Shown here: positions 1 through 7,618 of the stretch, piece after piece
Layout: each line of letters begins with the position of its first letter
Position numbering within the stretch: the stretch's first letter is position 1
NCBI GenBank assembly: GCA_005776885.1
Contig: SXOD01000012.1
Location: 1-36,022 of the forward strand
Direction: 5' to 3'
DNA length: 36,022 bases
Origin: Planctomycetia bacterium
GTDB taxonomy: Bacteria; Planctomycetota; Phycisphaerae; Phycisphaerales; SM1A02
Position numbers and translations under genes: made by a program
Notes under the pieces: model-generated
Told to the model about the DNA's origin: nothing
The model's database searches: none
What the model saw: only the letters and a program-made list of their open reading frames with translations

Positions 1-2
1 AG

Positions 3-452
3 AACAAGGAGTTCGAACGGCAATATCTGGCAGGCGAGCTCGAGGTGGAATTCTGCCCCCAGGGCTCGCTCGCCGAACGCTGCCGCGCGGGCGGTGCGGG
101 CATTCCCGGCTTCTACACCAAGACCGGCGTCGGAACGGTGGTGGCTGAGGGGAAGCCGCACATGGAGCTTGATGGTGAGACCTACGTGATGGAACGGGGC
201 ATCCGGACCGACCTTTCCCTGGTGAAGGCGTGGAAGGCTGACACATCCGGCAACCTGGTCTTTCGCAAGACAGCCCGAAACTTCAACCCGATGGCCGCTT
301 CGGCAGGGCGAGTGACGGTTGCCGAGGTCGAGGAAATCGTGCCGCCGGGCGCATTGGATGCCGATGCGATCCACACCCCTGGGATCTTCGTGGATCGAAT
401 CGTCCAGACCAAACCGGAGAAGCGGATCGAACAACGGACCGTTCGCGCTTGA
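3..452 (+). CDS. scoA: 3-oxoacid CoA-transferase subunit A (5' partial)
   Basis: The 3' end of a gene entering from the left edge, about 149 codons in frame 3. The peptide carries hallmarks of the alpha subunit of family I CoA transferases (SCOT/AtoD type): FCPQGSLAERCRAGGAGIPG, then FYTKTGVGT, a GETYVMERG segment and an RIVQ...KRIEQRTV C-terminus. This family moves CoA from succinyl-CoA or acetyl-CoA to 3-oxoacids such as acetoacetate; the catalytic glutamate lies on subunit B. No subunit B gene follows within the window, so scoB should lie upstream or elsewhere. ScoA and AtoD are not separable from this fragment. The stop TGA is at 450-452 and a 196-bp gap follows. Confidence 0.9.
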   Translation, partial: NKEFERQYLAGELEVEFCPQGSLAERCRAGGAGIPGFYTKTGVGTVVAEGKPHMELDGETYVMERGIRTDLSLVKAWKADTSGNLVFRKTARNFNPMAASAGRVTVAEVEEIVPPGALDADAIHTPGIFVDRIVQTKPEKRIEQRTVRA

Positions 453-480
453 TACAGGTGGCGCTGGCGACTGAACTGAG

Positions 481-515
481 GTCCTATAACACGACGAACA
501 GAGTTGTTATAGGAC
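481..515. promoter_or_regulatory. Perfect 11-bp inverted repeat between scoA and the T2SS operon
   Basis: GTCCTATAACA (481-491) is matched exactly by its reverse complement TGTTATAGGAC (505-515), with a 13-nt spacer. The arms are AT-rich compared with the surroundings. No T-run follows on either strand, which argues against a simple intrinsic terminator. It lies 28 nt after the scoA stop and 133 nt before the first gene of the secretion operon. An operator for a dimeric regulator, or a transcript hairpin, are both possible. Nothing else recognisable was seen in 453-648. Confidence 0.55.
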
Positions 516-648
516 TAAAGCGTGCTGCGACCGAGCTTGCCTTCGTCGGCCCAAGACAGCCCGCCCCATACCTCAAGCGATGGGGCCGATTTGCCGACCA
601 TCCGTCATGGGAATCGACCTCCCCCGTTAACCAAGCCAGAGAATCGTC

Positions 649-2022
649 ATGAAGAACCGCTGCCTCAATGCGCTCACGCGCGCCTCGATCCGTCCGCTGC
701 TCGTGATCGCCTCCGTCCTCGCCTCCACCCTGCCTGCGGCCGCCCAGTTTGGCGGCGAGGCTGGGTTCAGGAAGGCGTTCCAGCAGGACTACCTCAGCCG
801 CGACATCGAGTTGATCAACGAGTACCTGCTGCTCGAGGAGTGGCAGAAGCCGATCGTCGAAATCCTCCTTGAGGACTACCAGACCGCCTATCGAGCGGGA
901 GAGGCTGGTTTCCGAAACCGGCTGGTGGACATCTCCGGCAACCTTGCGGGCAGTGGCCAGGATGCCATGAAGACGCTGATGGCTCCCTTCGAGCAGTGGG
1001 AGCGAGAGAAGTCGGAGCTCGCCAAGACCTTCCAGGAAAACGTCCAGGTGCAGCTCAGCGAGGACCAGATGGCCCGGTGGCCGGGGCTCGAGCGCGCACT
1101 TCGTCGCGAGAAGTTGCTGCCGGACAGCATCCTGAGCGGCGAGGGGGTGGACCTGATCCTGGTGACGAAGCAGGTGGACGTCCCGCTGGAAACGCGCAAG
1201 CTGGCCGCCCCGGCATACGAGTCCTACGAACTGCTGCTCGACGAGGCGATCGTCTCGCGGGACCGGGCCGCCGGCTCGGCACAGGCCGACCTGCGCAATG
1301 CACTGACCAATGGCGACAGCGCGCGCGGGATGGCGGGGCTGTCGATCATCATCGATTCGCGGATCGCGCTGCGCAACATGCAGGACCAGCAGATCGAGTC
1401 GATCGCGGCCGCGCTCGGCGACGAGTGGGGGCCGCGGTTCAAGTCGTCCGCGCTGCGCGCGGCCTATCCAAAGGCCTATCGACCACGCTCCTTCATGACG
1501 GTCTTCGAGGAAGTGCTCGCGCTGGCGTCGCTGACCGACCAACAGCGCACGGACGTCCTTGCGGTGCAGGAGAAGTTCGTCTCGGAAATGGATTCGCTGG
1601 AGGCCAAGCTCCGCCAGATCCTCCAGAAGGAAGAGCCGGAGAAGGAACTCTCGACGGCCGCGGCGGCCGCTGCTCGCAGCCGCGGGGAGGCACCCCAAAA
1701 GCCCGCCGACACGTTCCGTGCCGAGGCGGCACGCCGAGACGTCATCCAGGAAGAGGCCGCAACGCGGCTTCGCGACATCCTGACTCCGGAACAGCTCGAG
1801 CAAGTCCCCGGCCTGCTGAAGCGATCCAGCGCCGGCAAGGCCGACTCGCGCAGCGCAGGAAAGAACGATCGCCTCGACGGATCGGCTCCCTCCGGAAACA
1901 CCGGCTCGAAGGGGAGCCCGGGCCGCGCCGCAGACGGAGGCCGCTCCCCCGCCCGCGCACCGCGCGGCTCCCGTGGCCCAGGCAACGCCAACCCGCCCGC
2001 CGCCGCCCCCGGCGTGGAGTGA
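649..2022 (+). CDS. Exported helical protein of unknown function, first gene of T2SS operon
   Basis: 457 aa. An N-terminal signal peptide (basic start, hydrophobic stretch, LPAAAQ cleavage region near residue 32) indicates export. The mature part is almost entirely predicted helix, rich in charged residues, with two LTxxQ-like motifs (LTDQQ near residue 295, LTPEQ near 378), which recall the helical-hairpin proteins of the CpxP/Spy type. That resemblance is only a motif match. The last 70 or so residues are Ser/Gly/Pro/Arg-rich and probably disordered. gspE follows after 27 bp on the same strand, so the two are likely co-transcribed. I do not recognise a named family. A periplasmic accessory or regulatory role in secretion is a guess from position. 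The ATG has only a weak AGAGA upstream. Confidence 0.85.
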   Translation: MKNRCLNALTRASIRPLLVIASVLASTLPAAAQFGGEAGFRKAFQQDYLSRDIELINEYLLLEEWQKPIVEILLEDYQTAYRAGEAGFRNRLVDISGNLAGSGQDAMKTLMAPFEQWEREKSELAKTFQENVQVQLSEDQMARWPGLERALRREKLLPDSILSGEGVDLILVTKQVDVPLETRKLAAPAYESYELLLDEAIVSRDRAAGSAQADLRNALTNGDSARGMAGLSIIIDSRIALRNMQDQQIESIAAALGDEWGPRFKSSALRAAYPKAYRPRSFMTVFEEVLALASLTDQQRTDVLAVQEKFVSEMDSLEAKLRQILQKEEPEKELSTAAAAAARSRGEAPQKPADTFRAEAARRDVIQEEAATRLRDILTPEQLEQVPGLLKRSSAGKADSRSAGKNDRLDGSAPSGNTGSKGSPGRAADGGRSPARAPRGSRGPGNANPPAAAPGVE

Positions 2023-2049
2023 GCGCCTCCGCATTCGACGACTGATCCC

Positions 2050-3717
2050 GTGAGTCCATCAGTGCACAGCCACTACGACAAGCTTTCCAGCCCGCTCCCG
2101 GATGGCATCGGTGCGGTCGGTGCACCCGCTGCCGACCAGGTTGAACTGGCGGCCCCGGAAGCACTGCGTCGCCGCTGCGAGGCGCTTGGGATCCCTTTCC
2201 TTGAGAAGGCTCCCGAGCTGGACCCTGCGGCCGTGGCACTGCTGGACCCTGATCGAGCGGTCCGGCTCGGCGTCGTGCCGGTCCGGTTCGAGGGCCATCG
2301 GTTGGTGATCGTCCTAGACGACCCGTTCAACCTCACGGCCGTGGACGAGGTCTCGGCGGTCACGCGGCGCAGCGTGATGCGCAGTGGGGCCACCAAGGAC
2401 ACGTTCCGCGAACTGCTGCGCCGCGCCTACGGGACGACGGCCGCACGCATGGCCGAGAGCCTCGGAGGCGAGGACGATGCGGCTCCCGAAGTCGAGCACA
2501 ACCTGGATGCCATCGAGGCGGATGACCTCCACCGCATGGCGGAGCAGCCGACGCTGGTCAACCTGGTGAACCTGCTCCTGCTGGAGGCGATCCAGACTCG
2601 CGCGTCGGACGTGCACGTCGAGCCCTTCGAGAGCGAGCTCAAGGTCAAGTATCGCATCGACGGCGTGCTGGTCGAGCAGCCACAGCCCCCCAAGCACCTG
2701 CAGGCCGCGATCATCGGCCGCATCAAGATCATGGCCCACATGAACATCGCCGAGCGATACGTGCCGCAGGATGGGCACATCGCGCTGCGATTCGAGGGTC
2801 GCAAGGTGGACATCCGCGTCTCGACCGTCCCGACGATCTACGGCGAGAGCGTCGTGATGCGCATCCTCGACAAGTCCAACCTGCAGCTGAACCTGCAGAG
2901 CCTGGGCATGAACGAGGCCCACCGGCGCACGATGGACCGGCTGATCGAAAAGCCTCACGGGCTGGTGCTGGTGACGGGACCGACAGGCTCCGGCAAGACA
3001 ACCACGCTCTACGCCGCGCTTTCCAAGCTGTACGACCCGCGGAAGAAGATCCTGACGATCGAAGACCCCGTGGAGTACGAACTCAACGGCATCAACCAGA
3101 TCCCGGTGAACCCGAAGCGAGGCCTGACGTTTGCGACGGGGTTGCGCGCGATCCTTCGACAGGATCCGGACGTCGTGCTGGTCGGCGAAATCCGTGACGC
3201 TGAGACGGTCGACATCGCGATCCGATCGGCGTTGACCGGCCACTTGATCCTCTCGACATTGCACACCAACGACGCCCTGAGCTCTGTCGGCCGGCTGGTC
3301 GACATGGGCGCGGAGCCGTACCTGGTGGCCAGCGTGCTGGAAGGGCTCCTCGCGCAGCGGCTGGGCCGGCGCGTCTGCCAGTCCTGCCGCGTGGGGACGC
3401 CGCTGAGCGAAGACCTGCTGGCGAGGCTGAGTGGCGAGGAGCGCGAACTCTTCGAGCAGCACGGGGCATTCGCCGGCGCCGGCTGCGACGAGTGCAAGGG
3501 GAGCGGGTTCCGCGGGCGCATCGGCTACTTCGAACTCGTGCGACTGAACACGGCGATCCGTGCAGGCGTCAGTGCCAACCAGAACGCCGGGCAACTCCGC
3601 GCGCTGCTTGGCGACGACTTCCTGAACATGCGCGATGACGGCATGCTCAAGGCGGCACAGGGCTTCACCACCGTGTCGGAGGTCTTGCGCGCCACGCAGG
3701 ACATCGATGATGGCTGA
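2050..3717 (+). CDS. gspE: T2SS assembly ATPase GspE
   Basis: 555 aa, normal length for GspE/PilB ATPases, GTG start. The N-terminal part (about 35-130) fits the MshEN/T2SSE_N domain. The ATPase core carries Walker A GPTGSGKT at 310-317, an Asp-box/Walker B region (DPDVVLVGEIRD) and a His box (TLHTND). The C-terminal zinc-binding tetracysteine is intact: C443xxC446 and C479xxC482. It is the cytoplasmic motor that hydrolyses ATP to drive pseudopilus assembly, docking through GspL and GspF. gspF follows after 33 bp. PilB of a type IV pilus is the main alternative; the five pseudopilins and secretin downstream favour T2SS. Confidence 0.95.
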   Translation: MSPSVHSHYDKLSSPLPDGIGAVGAPAADQVELAAPEALRRRCEALGIPFLEKAPELDPAAVALLDPDRAVRLGVVPVRFEGHRLVIVLDDPFNLTAVDEVSAVTRRSVMRSGATKDTFRELLRRAYGTTAARMAESLGGEDDAAPEVEHNLDAIEADDLHRMAEQPTLVNLVNLLLLEAIQTRASDVHVEPFESELKVKYRIDGVLVEQPQPPKHLQAAIIGRIKIMAHMNIAERYVPQDGHIALRFEGRKVDIRVSTVPTIYGESVVMRILDKSNLQLNLQSLGMNEAHRRTMDRLIEKPHGLVLVTGPTGSGKTTTLYAALSKLYDPRKKILTIEDPVEYELNGINQIPVNPKRGLTFATGLRAILRQDPDVVLVGEIRDAETVDIAIRSALTGHLILSTLHTNDALSSVGRLVDMGAEPYLVASVLEGLLAQRLGRRVCQSCRVGTPLSEDLLARLSGEERELFEQHGAFAGAGCDECKGSGFRGRIGYFELVRLNTAIRAGVSANQNAGQLRALLGDDFLNMRDDGMLKAAQGFTTVSEVLRATQDIDDG

Positions 3718-3750
3718 GCATGATCCCGGTTGCGCGGCAAGGCGGCCGCA

Positions 3751-5004
3751 ATGAGCGAGTTTCGCTACAGGTTCATCGGCCCTGACGGGGCGAATGCCTT
3801 TGGCACGATTGCAGCCGATGACCGCGCGTCGGCGCTTCGCCAGCTGGCGCAGAGCGGGATTGCCGCGCTGGAACTGGAGGCGCTGGGGAGCGTCAAGCAG
3901 GAGCGCGACCGCGGCGATCGACCAAGGCCTCGCGCCGCACACGTCCGGCCCAGCGGCCGGCCATCGATCAAGCGTGCCGACCTCGCGAACCTGGTGCGCG
4001 AGATTGCGACGGCCACCGAGGCGGGGCTGCCGCTGCTCCAGGCGCTGCAAACCGTGCGTCGACAGGCCGGCGGAAAGGCGCTTCCCGCCATCCTGGACTT
4101 TGTCGTCGAACGAGTCGAGGCCGGCCGTCCGCTCCACCAGGCCGCCGCGGAGTACGGCCCACCGTTTGACGACATGACCGTCGGCATGCTTCGTGCGGCC
4201 GACACCACGGGGCGAATGGCCGAGGTGCTGCACCAGCTGGCGGACCTCCTGGAGCGTCAAGTCGAGTTGCGCCGCGAAGTGACGTCGGCGACCGTGTACC
4301 CGCTCATCGTCGCCGGACTCATCGCGATGAGCGTCGTCGTGCTGGTGGTCTTCGTGTTGCCGCGGATCATGGCCGGGATCGTGGGCCAGGTGGACATGGA
4401 ACTCCCGCTGCCCACCCGCATCCTGATGGGGGTGGCGGCCTTCGTCCAATCATGGTGGTGGGCGATCCTGGCCGCCGTGGCCGGGGCCGTGTACTCGTGG
4501 CGGGGATGGCTGGCGGTCCCAGCCAATCGATTCGCGTTCGACCGATTCATCCTCCGCGTGCCGGTCCTGGGCCGCCTGACGCGGGACATCGCGGTGGCCC
4601 GATTCACGCGGACGCTTGGAACGTTGGTCTCCGCGGGCATCCCGATCCTGCAGGCCCTGCGCGTGGTCCGCGACACGCTGGGCAACCGGGCGATGATGAC
4701 CGCGATCGATGAGGTCACCGAACGCGTGTCCAGCGGTGCTTCGCTGGCCGACCCCATGGAGCGAAGCGGCCTCTTCCCGCCACTCCTCGTGCAAATCGTC
4801 AACATCGGCGAGAAGAGCGGGCGCCTCGAAGCCATGCTGATGCATGCCGCCGGAGCCTTTGACCGGCAGGTGAATGCGTCGCTCAAGGTCTTCACCAGCG
4901 TGCTGCCCCCGCTGCTCATCGTCATCATGGCGGTGGTCGCCAGTTTCGTGCTGGCCGGAATGCTCCTCCCCATCCTCCAGATGCAGGAGGCACTCGGCGC
5001 GTGA
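3751..5004 (+). CDS. gspF: T2SS inner-membrane platform protein GspF
   Basis: 417 aa from ATG 3751, which gives the conserved N-terminus (FRYRFIGPDG); an in-frame start 21 nt earlier would add an unlikely leader. Two T2SSF repeats flank the central hydrophobic segments. Likely membrane helices lie at about 182-207, 223-250 and 384-410, the usual three-helix topology. The first repeat (LVREIATATEAGLPLLQAL) and the second (FTRTLGTLVSAGIPILQAL) are clearly related, as expected for the family. It forms the polytopic platform that couples GspE ATPase to pseudopilin insertion. It sits between gspE and gspG in the canonical order. The stop TGA overlaps a possible GTG start of gspG. Confidence 0.94.
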   Translation: MSEFRYRFIGPDGANAFGTIAADDRASALRQLAQSGIAALELEALGSVKQERDRGDRPRPRAAHVRPSGRPSIKRADLANLVREIATATEAGLPLLQALQTVRRQAGGKALPAILDFVVERVEAGRPLHQAAAEYGPPFDDMTVGMLRAADTTGRMAEVLHQLADLLERQVELRREVTSATVYPLIVAGLIAMSVVVLVVFVLPRIMAGIVGQVDMELPLPTRILMGVAAFVQSWWWAILAAVAGAVYSWRGWLAVPANRFAFDRFILRVPVLGRLTRDIAVARFTRTLGTLVSAGIPILQALRVVRDTLGNRAMMTAIDEVTERVSSGASLADPMERSGLFPPLLVQIVNIGEKSGRLEAMLMHAAGAFDRQVNASLKVFTSVLPPLLIVIMAVVASFVLAGMLLPILQMQEALGA

Positions 5005-5093
5005 CGCGCCCTTCCGCCTCTCACTCCCTGTCCCCTGCCGCCACCCGGCGGACAACTGCCGCCTTGCACACCGCTCCCCGACTGGACCCCCCC

Positions 5094-5567
5094 ATGCGAA
5101 CCACCATGCCCAAGACCGACCCGACCGAATCGCTTACCGGCGGCCGCGCCCGCCGACATGCCCGTCGAGAGGCACGTCGCGCCTTCAGCCTCATGGAAGT
5201 GATCGTGGCCGTCACGATCATCGCCATCCTGGCCGCCATCTTCGTGCCGCGGCTGGGGCGCTTCATTGCCGGAGCCAAGGACAAGCGAGCGCAGTCGGAG
5301 GCCGCGCAACTGGCCCAGCAGGTCCGGCTCTACCTCACCGACAACGGGATGAGCACGGTGTCCGATGACTTCGACCTCGAGGTGCTGGTCGAGGGCGACG
5401 ACCCGTACCTGCCCAACACCAAGGCACTCCTGGACCCGTGGGGCAATGCGTACATCATCATCATCCCCGGCGTCGTCAACTTCGACTTTGACGTCGTGTC
5501 CTACGGCGCCGACGGACAGCCCGGCGGCGAGGGCGAGAACGGGGACATCACCAACGGCGAGAAGTAG
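5094..5567 (+). CDS. gspG: T2SS major pseudopilin GspG
   Basis: 157 aa from ATG 5094. A type III prepilin signal is visible: a basic leader (ARREARRA), then FSLMEVIVAVTIIAILAAIF, with Glu at +5 after cleavage. The residue at -1 is Ala, where Gly is usual. The C-terminal part has the GspG signature (DPWGNAY, then SYGADGQPGG), the region that binds calcium in known major pseudopilins. It should form the pseudopilus piston after processing by a prepilin peptidase that is not in this window. Start uncertain: GTG 5001 has AGGAGG at 4985-4990 and overlaps the gspF stop as GTGA, which would give a 61-residue leader. ATG 5106 is also possible. Confidence 0.92.
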   Translation: MRTTMPKTDPTESLTGGRARRHARREARRAFSLMEVIVAVTIIAILAAIFVPRLGRFIAGAKDKRAQSEAAQLAQQVRLYLTDNGMSTVSDDFDLEVLVEGDDPYLPNTKALLDPWGNAYIIIIPGVVNFDFDVVSYGADGQPGGEGENGDITNGEK

Positions 5568-5572
5568 CCCAC

Positions 5573-6145
5573 GTGCGATCCACCCGTCCAGGCTTCACGC
5601 TCATCGAGGTCATCATCGCGGTGACCATCGTGGCGATCCTCGCCGGCGTCATGCTTCCACGGCTGGGCCGCCTTGGGAAGGAACAGCACGAACTCACGCT
5701 CTCCAAGCTCGAGCAGCTGCTCGCCGCCTTCGCGTACCGGGAGAGCACGGGCAGCATGCAGGTGGGGCTCTGGAGGGAGGCCGGCTCTGCCGACATTTCG
5801 CTCGTGGTGATGGATGAGCAGGCCGCCGAGGGCGATGAACGGGCCGCCTGGCGCGGGGACACGTTGGTGCCGTCGGTGAAGATCGTCGCGCCGGCGGAGC
5901 TCCTGGAGGTGCTCGTGGATGGCGAGCCGATGGACCCGACCGAGTTCTTGGTGACGTCGCGCCCGGGGTCCTCTCGGCCCACTGTCGCATTCGTCGTTTC
6001 GAGCGAGGGAAAGGAAACCACGATCTCGCTCTTGCCGGCCGCCTTGCGGGCGCGACGTGATTCCGATGATCGATCCGGCGAGCTGGCCGACATCCGCGCC
6101 CCCATCGACCTGGACGCCGAGGGAAGGGACCAGGACCCGTGGTGA
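5573..6145 (+). CDS. gspH: GspH-like minor pseudopilin
   Basis: 190 aa, GTG start 5 nt after gspG. It opens with a short leader and a textbook prepilin site, RPG|FTLIEVIIAVTIVAILAG, with Gly at -1, Phe at +1 and Glu at +5. The rest is a beta-rich globular part without strong motifs, as usual for GspH/FimT proteins. Position directly after gspG and before gspI is the usual place for gspH. The role is in the tip or initiation complex of the pseudopilus; assignment as H rests on order and size, since H sequences diverge strongly. The next start (GTG 6139) overlaps its stop. Confidence 0.8.
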   Translation: MRSTRPGFTLIEVIIAVTIVAILAGVMLPRLGRLGKEQHELTLSKLEQLLAAFAYRESTGSMQVGLWREAGSADISLVVMDEQAAEGDERAAWRGDTLVPSVKIVAPAELLEVLVDGEPMDPTEFLVTSRPGSSRPTVAFVVSSEGKETTISLLPAALRARRDSDDRSGELADIRAPIDLDAEGRDQDPW

Positions 6146-6624
6146 GCCAATCTTCCCGGCCGACCGGCCACAGTCGTCCTGCCTTCGCCCTGGTGGAAGT
6201 GCTGGTCGCGGGCGTGGTCTTGGCGATCGGGATCGCCGTCGTCGTGAGCGTCTCCTCGCAGTCGCTGGCCAACCAGCGTCGAGGCGAGTTCGCGGTCGCG
6301 GCAGCCGCGATCCTGGATGAACTCCTCGGGGAAGTCCTGCTCACCGGCCCCGACGAGTTTGGGGCGTACAAGCCGCTCTCGGGTGGGTGCGAGGATCCGT
6401 GGCAGGACTTTTCCTACGAGGTCGTCCTCGAGGCGCCGGAATCCCCCATGATGCCGTACGACGTGACGGCGATCGTGACCGACCCGCTGGGACGGAAGCA
6501 TTCCTGCGCCACCCGCATCGCCGTCCAGCCTGAACTCCTGGATGACGAGCGCGACCGACGCCCGGATGAGCCGATGGACCGCGAGGCGCGACACGACGAG
6601 CTGGAGGAGCAGGCGGGTGGCTGA
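6139..6624 (+). CDS. gspI: GspI-like minor pseudopilin
   Basis: 161 aa. Starts at GTG 6139 or GTG 6142; the latter forms a GTGA overlap with the gspH stop, the junction style seen repeatedly here. The prepilin site reads RPA|FALVEVLVAGVVLAIGIAV, with Ala at -1 and Glu at +5. Small size, lack of a long C-terminal domain and position between H and J fit GspI, which nucleates the I-J-K tip. The last 30 residues are highly charged (Asp/Glu/Arg-rich), unlike typical GspI. That charge may partly reflect the coding overlap around gspJ. Annotation is by motif plus position. Confidence 0.8.
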   Translation: MVSQSSRPTGHSRPAFALVEVLVAGVVLAIGIAVVVSVSSQSLANQRRGEFAVAAAAILDELLGEVLLTGPDEFGAYKPLSGGCEDPWQDFSYEVVLEAPESPMMPYDVTAIVTDPLGRKHSCATRIAVQPELLDDERDRRPDEPMDREARHDELEEQAGG

Positions 6625-7618
6625 CTCACGACGAGGGTTCTCGCTTGCGGAGCTCCTGGTGGCGGGCGTGGTGGCCGCCATCGTGCTCGGCGCCATCGCC
6701 ATCAGCATGTCGCAGCTGGGCCGTGCCCGCGAGGTCACCAAGGTCCGAAGCACCGCGAGCGTCCGGGCTCACGTCGCGCTGGAGCGCCTCCGCGAGGAGG
6801 TGGCCGGGCTCGTGCGCTCGGACGACCTGTTCGACTCTCGCGTGCTGATCGTGCCGGACTCGGTCGACACGCCGCTGGGAGAACTCGATCGAGACGACCT
6901 CCTCATCTTCAACACGGTGCTTCGCCCGCTCACCGATGAGCACTTCGGCGGCCAAGGTCAGGAATACGAGACGCAGGTCCGCGTGGAAGAGGATGCTGCC
7001 GGTGCGGCCCTGTGGATTCGGTCCGACAAGGTGCCCGACCGGTACGCCGACGCCGGTGGCATCGCGGAGCCAGCCATCGACGGCATCGTTGCCTTCAAGG
7101 TGGAGGCCTACGACGGATGGGACTGGTTTGAGGAGTGGGACAGCGACGCCGATGGGTTTCCCTGGGCGTTGCGCCTGACGGTCACGGCCACCGGCCGTGA
7201 ACCCGGGCAGGACGAGTGGCGTGACACGCGGGACATGATCAGCCTCCGCACGATCGTCCCGGTGGAGCGGCTGGAACCCCTGTACGTGCCCCCGACCGAA
7301 GAAGAGACAGCCGCGCTGGCGCAGGCTGCGGCAGACGCCACTGCCGCCGCGCAGGCGCTGGTTGGCTCCGCAGCGGCCAGTGGCGGAGGCGGGGCGGCCG
7401 CGGGTCGGCGCCCTGGCGGCCGTCCCGGCGGGCGCGGTGAAGGCGGGGAGATGGGTGGTGGAGTGCGCCCAGGAGGCGGGAGCGGAACAATCGGTGGAGG
7501 CCGCGGCAACGCCGGTGGCCGCGGCAACGGTGCGATCGGCGGAAGTCGAGGCAACGGTGGTGGTGGCGGCGGCAGCAATCGACCCAGCGGCAGTTCGGGT
7601 GGCGGAGGGCGCCCGTGA
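6617..7618 (+). CDS. gspJ: GspJ-like minor pseudopilin with Gly-rich tail
   Basis: 333 aa from GTG 6617, chosen because GGAGGAG (6603-6609) lies 7 nt upstream and translation then opens with a short leader and the prepilin site RRG|FSLAELLVAGVVAAI. An in-frame ATG at 6542 would lengthen the leader by 25 residues. It overlaps the end of gspI by 8 bp. The globular part (about 30-230) is compatible with GspJ, a component of the pseudopilus tip. The last 80 or so residues are almost pure Gly with Arg, Ser, Asn and Pro, an extension not expected in GspJ. The stop overlaps the gspK start (GTGA). Confidence 0.8.
   Translation: MADSRRGFSLAELLVAGVVAAIVLGAIAISMSQLGRAREVTKVRSTASVRAHVALERLREEVAGLVRSDDLFDSRVLIVPDSVDTPLGELDRDDLLIFNTVLRPLTDEHFGGQGQEYETQVRVEEDAAGAALWIRSDKVPDRYADAGGIAEPAIDGIVAFKVEAYDGWDWFEEWDSDADGFPWALRLTVTATGREPGQDEWRDTRDMISLRTIVPVERLEPLYVPPTEEETAALAQAAADATAAAQALVGSAAASGGGGAAAGRRPGGRPGGRGEGGEMGGGVRPGGGSGTIGGGRGNAGGRGNGAIGGSRGNGGGGGGSNRPSGSSGGGGRP

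Noticed and set aside
453..648. Small + strand frame (449-652) between scoA and the operon
   Set aside because: It runs through the inverted repeat, has no ribosome binding site and no family resemblance.
484..2034. Long open frame on the minus strand opposite the first operon gene
   Set aside because: It mirrors a gene with signal peptide and good context. Composition is Arg/Ala/Gly/Leu-rich with no recognisable domain, typical antisense openness in GC-rich DNA.
2314..4449. 711-codon open frame antisense to gspE and gspF
   Set aside because: gspE and gspF are certain by motif. The antisense product is His/Gln/Arg-rich without any family features.
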